Of a stretch of 64,000 nucleotides of DNA, positions 60,332 through 64,000 are shown piece by piece (within the stretch, counting starts at the first letter, position 1; each line of letters begins with the position of its first letter). A program made the position numbers and the translations under genes. The stretch covers positions 163,278 to 227,277 of the forward strand of contig CAIVQO010000090.1 in the NCBI GenBank assembly GCA_903908065.1, given 5' to 3'. Below the pieces are notes generated by a model. The model ran no database searches and was not told the DNA's origin. It was given only the letters and a program-made list of their open reading frames with translations. The stretch comes from an uncultured beta proteobacterium (lineage in GTDB: Bacteria; Pseudomonadota; Gammaproteobacteria; Burkholderiales; Rhodocyclaceae).

Positions 60332-61101
60332 GGCTTGAGTATAGCGGCGAGCACCCGCGCCGCCGCGGCGAAGCCGAAACTGGCGGTGACGGCCACCGAC
60401 GAGCCATAGCCGGCGCAATTCAGGCCGGCGCCGGCATCGAATTCCGCAGCTGGCAGGGCGCAGGAGGCGTCAATGCGCGGTGCCTGTTCCGGCGAGAACA
60501 CGCAGTCGACGCCGAACTTCTGCTTCGGGTCGCGGCTGAAGCCGTATTCCTTGCGCAGGCGGGCGCGGACCTTGGAGGCCAGTGCGTCCTGCGTGGTGCG
60601 CGAGAGGTCGGCGATCTCGATCCGCGTCGGGTCCTGGCGGCCGCCGGCGCCGCCGGTGGTGACGATGCGCAGGCGGGCGCGGCGGCAATGGGCGATCAGC
60701 GCCGCCTTGGCGCGCACCTGGTCGATTGCGTCGATCACCGCATCGCAGGCGGGCAGGAGCATGGCGACGTTGTCTTCATCGATGAATTCCTCAATGCCGA
60801 CCACCGTGCAGCCCGGGTTGATGGCCAGGATGCGCTCGCGCATGGCGGCCACCTTGGCCGCCCCCAGCGTGGTGCCCAGCGCCTGGGCCTGGCGATTGAT
60901 GTTGGACTCGGCGACGTGGTCGAGGTCGATCAGCGTCAGGCGGCCGATACCCGATCGCGCCAGTGCTTCCGCGGCCCAGGAGCCGACGCCGCCGATGCCG
61001 ATTACCGTGACGTGCGCCGTCGCGGCGCGCGCCAAAGCCCCGCTGCCATAGAGGCGTTCGATGCCGCCAAAGCGGCGCTGGGTATCGGCGGCGATGTTCA
61101 C
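60328..61101 (-). CDS. tcdA: tRNA threonylcarbamoyladenosine dehydratase TcdA
   Basis: E1-like ATP-dependent enzyme that cyclises t6A37 to ct6A in tRNA; 257 residues. The nucleotide fold is [31 protein letters not shown], followed by NINRQ. The [17 protein letters not shown] helix and [11 protein letters not shown] segment are typical of CsdL/TcdA. The conserved cysteine region (VVFSEE-like) reads VDCVFSPEQ. The C-terminal small hydrophobic helix ([14 protein letters not shown]) is present. ATG 61101; first gene of the minus-strand run, so the operon promoter should be in the 96-bp gap to the hemerythrin gene. Confidence 0.94.
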   Translation of the reverse strand: MNIAADTQRRFGGIERLYGSGALARAATAHVTVIGIGGVGSWAAEALARSGIGRLTLIDLDHVAESNINRQAQALGTTLGAAKVAAMRERILAINPGCTVVGIEEFIDEDNVAMLLPACDAVIDAIDQVRAKAALIAHCRRARLRIVTTGGAGGRQDPTRIEIADLSRTTQDALASKVRARLRKEYGFSRDPKQKFGVDCVFSPEQAPRIDASCALPAAEFDAGAGLNCAGYGSSVAVTASFGFAAAARVLAAILKP

Positions 61102-61197
61102 GCCGCAATTTTAATTCGCTGAAAGTTGACCTGGGACACGGCAGGACTCTTTCTCCTGTGGCAGGATCGCACCGGATAGTCAGCCCAAACAAGCGGA

Positions 61198-61596
61198 TTG
61201 AACGTGTTACCGTTGCCAAGCCACATCTCGGTCGGGATTCCTTCGATCGACGACCAGCACCAGTCCCTGCTGGACCAATTGCAAAGAATGTTCAGCGATC
61301 CCGAGGATCACCCGGGCTCTGCCGATTTCTCCGAAGCCCTCTCGCGGCTGAGCGGCCAACTCATCGACCACTTTGCCAGCGAAGAGCAGGTCATGCGCAC
61401 GCTTGGCCTGCCGCCGGACATGCTGGCGCGGCACATTGACGATCACAGCCGGATCATCGAACAGATCACGCAACTGAGTTTCGATCTGATGAAGCAGCGG
61501 CTGATCGAGCGCAAGACCATCATGGCCAAGGTGAAGGACTGGGTATTGGGCCACCTCACCGAGTACGACCTCCAATTGCGAAACCGGAAACCGTAA
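61198..61596 (+). CDS. Bacteriohemerythrin
   Basis: A 132-residue O2-binding di-iron protein. Iron ligands are all present: IDDQHQSLLDQL (first His), HFASEEQVM (HxxxE), RHIDDH (two His) and the last helix HLTEYD (HxxxxD). It should be soluble and cytosolic and may buffer or sense oxygen, which fits a bacterium that carries oxygen-sensitive formate dehydrogenase. The frame opens with TTG 61198, with GTG at 61204 as an equal alternative; both follow GCGGA. Divergent from tcdA. Confidence 0.88.
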   Translation: MNVLPLPSHISVGIPSIDDQHQSLLDQLQRMFSDPEDHPGSADFSEALSRLSGQLIDHFASEEQVMRTLGLPPDMLARHIDDHSRIIEQITQLSFDLMKQRLIERKTIMAKVKDWVLGHLTEYDLQLRNRKP

Positions 61597-61620
61597 CTCG
61601 CCGCCGGAGGCAGCAGGCAA

Positions 61621-61959
61621 TCACGCCTTCTTGACGAACTCCGACTTCAGCCCCATGGCGCCGATGCCGTCGATCTTGCAGTCGATGTCGTGATCGCCCT
61701 CGACCAGGCGGATGTTTTTCACCTTGGTGCCGACCTTGACCACGTAGGATGAACCCTTCACCTTGAGGTCCTTGATCACGGTTACCGAATCGCCGTCCTG
61801 CAGGACATTGCCGACGGCATCGCGCACGACCCGCTCGGTTTCACCGGGTTCGGCGCCGGCATTGCGCGGCCATTCATGGGCGCACTCGGGGCAGACGAGC
61901 ATGTCGCCGTCTTCGTAGGTGTAGGCGGAATTGCACTTGGGGCAGGGCGGCAGACTCAC
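61621..61959 (-). CDS. yjdM: YjdM/PhnA family zinc-ribbon protein
   Basis: A 112-residue protein with an N-terminal zinc ribbon ([27 protein letters not shown]). The PhnA core is [25 protein letters not shown], with [32 protein letters not shown]. It was once named for alkylphosphonate use, but the molecular role is unknown. Length and motifs match E. coli YjdM (111). Followed on the same strand, upstream, by a 63-residue unknown. Confidence 0.94.
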   Translation of the reverse strand: MSLPPCPKCNSAYTYEDGDMLVCPECAHEWPRNAGAEPGETERVVRDAVGNVLQDGDSVTVIKDLKVKGSSYVVKVGTKVKNIRLVEGDHDIDCKIDGIGAMGLKSEFVKKA

Positions 61960-61980
61960 GGGGACTTCCCTTGGGGCAAG

Positions 61981-62172
61981 TTAGAGATCGATGCCTACCA
62001 CGTCGTCGGCCTCGAACTCGTCGGGCACCGAGCCGTCGCCGATGCCGGTGACCATCGCCGCCAGCATCTCATCCTGCTTGACGAAATACTCGGCGCTGAT
62101 GGGGTCGTAGAAACGCTGCCCGATGGCGACATCGCGGAACAGGGTACGACGGTTGGCTGGCGGCTGGGTCAT
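61981..62172 (-). CDS. Small acidic protein of unknown function
   Basis: A 63-residue protein starting MTQPPANRRTLFRDVAIGQRF, with PISAEYFVKQDEMLAAMV and an acidic end (PDEFEADDVVGIDL). The DVAIGQRFYDPIS stretch resembles the small uncharacterised proteins whose beta-strand begins xLxxGxxF. No catalytic motif. The start at 62172 is the only ATG that leaves this segment. It precedes yjdM by 21 bp and is likely co-transcribed. Confidence 0.55.
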   Translation of the reverse strand: MTQPPANRRTLFRDVAIGQRFYDPISAEYFVKQDEMLAAMVTGIGDGSVPDEFEADDVVGIDL

Positions 62173-62307
62173 GAGGATTCCAATGGCGTGGGGGAGTTGA
62201 AGTATTGCTGTCCTGAGCGGGGGAATTTTAATCGGCCTTCGGGTGCGATCCACGGCCGGAATGACTGGGAATCAGCCTGGCGGCGAGGTGCGCCTTCCGA
62301 AGCGGCG

Positions 62308-62631
62308 CTAGTGATAGTGGATCGCCAGCCAGACGGTTGGCTGCGACGGGTCAGTCCAGTTGATCCGATGTCGTCGGTGGGCTTCGATATTGACCCAGTC
62401 GCCCGGCCCCAGCTTGCACGATTCCGCTTCGTTCTCGAATTGGAGTTCGGCCGCGCCGGAGAGCAGTACAACCCATTCGCCGACTTCCTGGTCATACCAG
62501 AAGCCAGGCGGGCTGGCCTGCCCGCTCGAGACGATGCGTTCGACGCGAAAACCCGACCGCGACAGCAATTCCTCGAACTGCTCGGCACGGGCGACCGCAG
62601 TGCCGACGCCGGAAAACAGGTTGCCCCTCAT
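62308..62631 (-). CDS. Cupin-domain protein
   Basis: A 107-residue single cupin. The two motifs are PGFWYDQEVGEWVVLLSGAAELQFE and GDWVNIEAHRRHRINWTDPS, ending VWLAIHYH. Metal-binding histidines appear only in the second motif (EAHRRHRI) and the tail, so the first motif is atypical. Ligand unknown. ATG 62631 overlaps the stop of the next gene upstream (ATGA). Confidence 0.8.
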   Translation of the reverse strand: MRGNLFSGVGTAVARAEQFEELLSRSGFRVERIVSSGQASPPGFWYDQEVGEWVVLLSGAAELQFENEAESCKLGPGDWVNIEAHRRHRINWTDPSQPTVWLAIHYH

Positions 62632-62987
62632 TTGGCGTGTCGTTCGCGCACGATAGGCGGAAGGTATTTGACCGAAAAGCGCCAACCTTCCGGCGTATCC
62701 CGCAGCACGAGCGTCTTCGACGTTGCGCCGTCCTCGAACAGATGGTCCGAGTTGGCCAGCTCCAAGGCACCGATGCCCTTGATGATGCACGCCCCTGGAA
62801 TCGTTGTGAATACTGACTCGTTGGCGATCAGGACGAATTGTCCGGCCTTGGATTCGGAACAGGCGAGGCCGCCGGGAATCGAATGGGGATCCTTGCGCCA
62901 GGAGGCGCGCAGGGCATCGAGCCCTTTCACCAGTTCAGGCGTGATTTTGATCGAGAGGATGACTTCGCGCGACTTGTCGTGGCTCAT
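62628..62987 (-). CDS. Unknown protein coupled to the cupin gene
   Basis: A 119-residue soluble protein starting MSHDKSREVILSIKITPELV. It has a helix (KGLDALRASWRKDP), then beta strands (QFVLIANESVFTTIPGACIIKGIG, KTLVLRDTPEGWRFSVKYLPP). I do not recognise a family; the strand order and FSVKYLPP end suggest a small nuclear-transport-2-like or barrel fold, but this is weak. It is followed by the cupin gene with an ATGA overlap. The gap to its right (162 bp) holds a hairpin and a tiny ORF. Confidence 0.6.
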   Translation of the reverse strand: MSHDKSREVILSIKITPELVKGLDALRASWRKDPHSIPGGLACSESKAGQFVLIANESVFTTIPGACIIKGIGALELANSDHLFEDGATSKTLVLRDTPEGWRFSVKYLPPIVRERHAK

Positions 62988-63031
62988 CGGCCAATCCTAC
63001 CACTTGGTCAGGGCCGGCCCGAAATGCGAAA

Positions 63032-63059
63032 GCCCCGCCGGCCAAACGGCGAACGGGGC
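63032..63059. terminator. Hairpin downstream of the 13-codon ORF
   Basis: GCCCCG/CGGGGC outer stem, then CCG/CGG after a CGAA bulge, loop GCCAAA. It follows the tiny ORF on the minus strand by about 90 bp and sits just before the 119-residue gene. The U-run is poor (CTTTCGC), so it could be an attenuator or leader element. Confidence 0.45.
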
Positions 63060-63147
63060 CTTGGCCTTACCGGTGGCCGAGGGTCGACACCCCGCGACGC
63101 TTTCCGCGAACGCCAATGGGTATAACCCCGCTACAACGATGGAATGG

Positions 63148-63189
63148 CTAGTTGTAGCCTAGAACGGCGATGTTATCGAGCTCGTCCAT
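63148..63189 (-). CDS. 13-codon ORF with strong ribosome site
   Basis: Encodes MDELDNIAVLGYN and a TAG stop. The ATG at 63189 is preceded by GGAGGAGG with 5 bases in between, one of the best ribosome sites in the window. A stable hairpin lies 16 bp further up (63205-63243) and another hairpin about 90 bp downstream. It could be a leader peptide controlling the next gene, a ribosomally made peptide precursor, or a truncated gene. I find no known family. Codon content is ordinary. Confidence 0.4.
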   Translation of the reverse strand: MDELDNIAVLGYN

Positions 63190-63204
63190 ACTGCCTCCTC
63201 CATT

Positions 63205-63243
63205 GGAGTTGTGCAGATAGCCTTCGCAGGCTATCGCCACTCC
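63205..63243 (-). other. Stem-loop in the leader of the 13-codon ORF
   Basis: Inner perfect stem GATAGCC/GGCTATC with a 6-nt loop (63216-63235), outer pair GGAGT/ACTCC (63205-63209 with 63239-63243). Lies just before the GGAGGAGG ribosome site on the minus strand, where folding could affect it. Confidence 0.45.
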
Positions 63244-63502
63244 ATTTGTATTGATTGGCCAGCTGATTCCGGGCTACTTTATCCCCAAGCCGGAGGTTCT
63301 TGATCGAACCTACTCAAAGGGAAATAGGGGCGATTTATGAATTTGCGGATGATTCAGACAACCTGCCACCTGAATAGAGCGACTCCCGCAGGCCCTGCAG
63401 CGAAGAACGTCTCGGCCGAAAGGTAACGATTCTCCGATGCTTGGCAGAATTGTCTGCAGCCCCATACTCCCCGAAACATTCGATCCAGCGCGCCACAAAG
63501 AC

Positions 63503-63536
63503 AAAGCCCCAACCAGCAATGACTGGAAGGGGCTTT
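63503..63536. terminator. Bidirectional terminator-like hairpin
   Basis: AAAGCCCC / GGGGCTTT (8 bp) plus an inner CCAG / CTGG stem and a CAATGA loop. T-tracts flank both ends, so it can stop transcription in either direction. Confidence 0.7.
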
Positions 63537-63732
63537 CTTGATACTGGTGGCAGGGGCTCACTCGTAGTTCATATTTAATGCACTGTTTTGTATGGATTTT
63601 ATTGCATACAAAATGTGAGTTGCCCCCAAAGTTGCCCCCGTCCGAATCTGGACGTCAATGGCGAGATTTGGAGGGGGGCAAGCCACCAGAGTTAGCGGTT
63701 CGTTCAAAAAAGACGGTGCAAGCTTAACAAAA

Positions 63733-63855
63733 TCACTTCACCATCGCCACCCGTACCTCCTCTCTGCCTTTCCCGCGATAACGCTCAAGATCGATTCCGC
63801 GAAGCTCAGGAATCTTCTTATAGTCGACCGTCCCGGCCTTCCACATGCGGATCAC
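63733..63855 (-). pseudogene. Possible gene remnant (40 codons)
   Basis: From GTG 63855 the frame reads VIRMWKAGTVDYKKIPELRG and continues LERYRGKGREEVRVAMVK to a stop. It looks like the basic C-terminal part of a longer protein, cut off upstream by a stop at 63907-63909. No family was recognised, and it may simply be a chance frame. Confidence 0.25.
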
Positions 63856-63963
63856 CGAGACGCCGCTTCCAGACTCCCTGGCGTGTCCGCGCCGGGTGAA
63901 TTCTGATCAGGCGTGCCGATTCAATTCTGGCCAGGGGCTGTAGCTGTCTGACATGAGAGCAGC

Positions 63964-63972
63964 TGTGGATAA
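63964..63972 (-). promoter_or_regulatory. Perfect DnaA box
   Basis: Reads TTATCCACA on the minus strand, inside CACTTATCCACAGC. Single box in AT-moderate sequence close to the window edge; meaning unclear without the DNA to the right. Confidence 0.4.
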
Positions 63973-64000
63973 GTGTAGCGTAGTTTGGTTGGTTGCCCTC

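Larger units (their letters stand above)
63244..64000. other. Right end, about 750 bp with no convincing complete gene
   Basis: Base composition drops (AT-rich around 63560-63620, with TTTTATTGCATACAAAATG). The open frames here have no family match or ribosome site. Features seen: a bidirectional terminator (63503-63536), twin CCCCCAAAGTTGCCCCC-type tracts at 63624-63641, a 40-residue minus-strand remnant (63733-63855) and a perfect DnaA box (63964-63972). The mix suggests scrambled accessory DNA or the edge of an island beginning to the right. Confidence 0.5.

Noticed and set aside
63310..63906. ORFs of 82-83 codons at the right end
   Set aside because: No ribosome site, no domain, and one contains the bidirectional terminator; not listed as genes.
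1..64000. CRISPR array, prophage or insertion sequence
   Set aside because: No regularly spaced repeats, no phage structural genes and no transposase were seen in either strand.

Overview
The window reads as one stretch of a high-G+C betaproteobacterial chromosome. The gene orders def-fmt-rsmB-ntrY-ntrX-trkA-trkH-hemE-priA and tcdA-folM-ttcA-nadD-rsfS-rlmH-maf-rng, the UbiH-type hydroxylase, and the selenocysteine formate dehydrogenase all suggest the Rhodocyclales/Nitrosomonadales neighbourhood. I inferred this from protein content alone and cannot name a genus. Almost everything is dense, operon-like coding DNA with many 4-bp ATGA/GTGA stop-start overlaps. There is no prophage, insertion sequence or CRISPR array that I can recognise.

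Layout. 1-3836 (minus): topB (cut by the left edge), smg, dprA and a LysM protein. 3943-17308 (plus): formyl-methionine processing and start (def, fmt), rRNA methylation (rsmB), the NtrY/NtrX-type two-component pair, the potassium importer TrkA/TrkH, hemE and priA. A 386-bp gap before priA carries DnaA boxes. 17388-20915: a Tat-exported FAH-family hydrolase, an MFS carrier, a MOSC protein and a ROK sugar kinase. 20988-26732 (minus): two membrane diguanylate cyclases, each with a CXXCH haem-attachment motif in the periplasmic part, then an AsmA-type protein. 26798-30817: small proteins, tRNA-Met, and an islet of lower G+C with a GT9-like glycosyltransferase and a double methyltransferase. The islet is bounded by two copies of the tRNA promoter. 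30884-32742: a ubiquinone hydroxylase and dsbC.

32749-50772 is the centrepiece, a selenium/formate locus. It holds a sensor kinase and sigma-54 activator reading away from the locus, the three-subunit membrane formate dehydrogenase fdoGHI, and fdhE. fdoG has an in-frame UGA at codon 196 followed by a textbook SECIS hairpin. Next comes a small periplasmic thioredoxin-fold protein with its own in-frame UGA (codon 60) in the active-site loop and a SECIS-like hairpin, which I take as a probable new selenoprotein. Then follow HPP and nitronate monooxygenase genes, selA, selB and tRNA-Sec (selC), sodC, a GcvH-like/DsrE-like pair, a zinc-ribbon protein and mobA. The window therefore holds selenocysteine synthase, its elongation factor, its tRNA, two likely users and the factors that make bis-MGD and mature the formate dehydrogenase. 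selD was not seen.

50769-61101: a hybrid kinase with a coiled-coil exported protein, then a long minus-strand housekeeping run (rng, maf, rlmH, rsfS, nadD, a membrane protein, ttcA, a pteridine-reductase-like SDR, tcdA). 61198-64000: bacteriohemerythrin, YjdM, a cupin and unknown small genes, a 13-codon ORF with a strong ribosome binding site, and a poorly coding right end.

A 23-bp dispersed repeat (core CCAGCGCCGACTTT) occurs at least ten times between 5.3 and 60.0 kb, mostly inside genes and in several reading frames. It behaves more like an uptake or chromosome-architecture sequence than a transposon.
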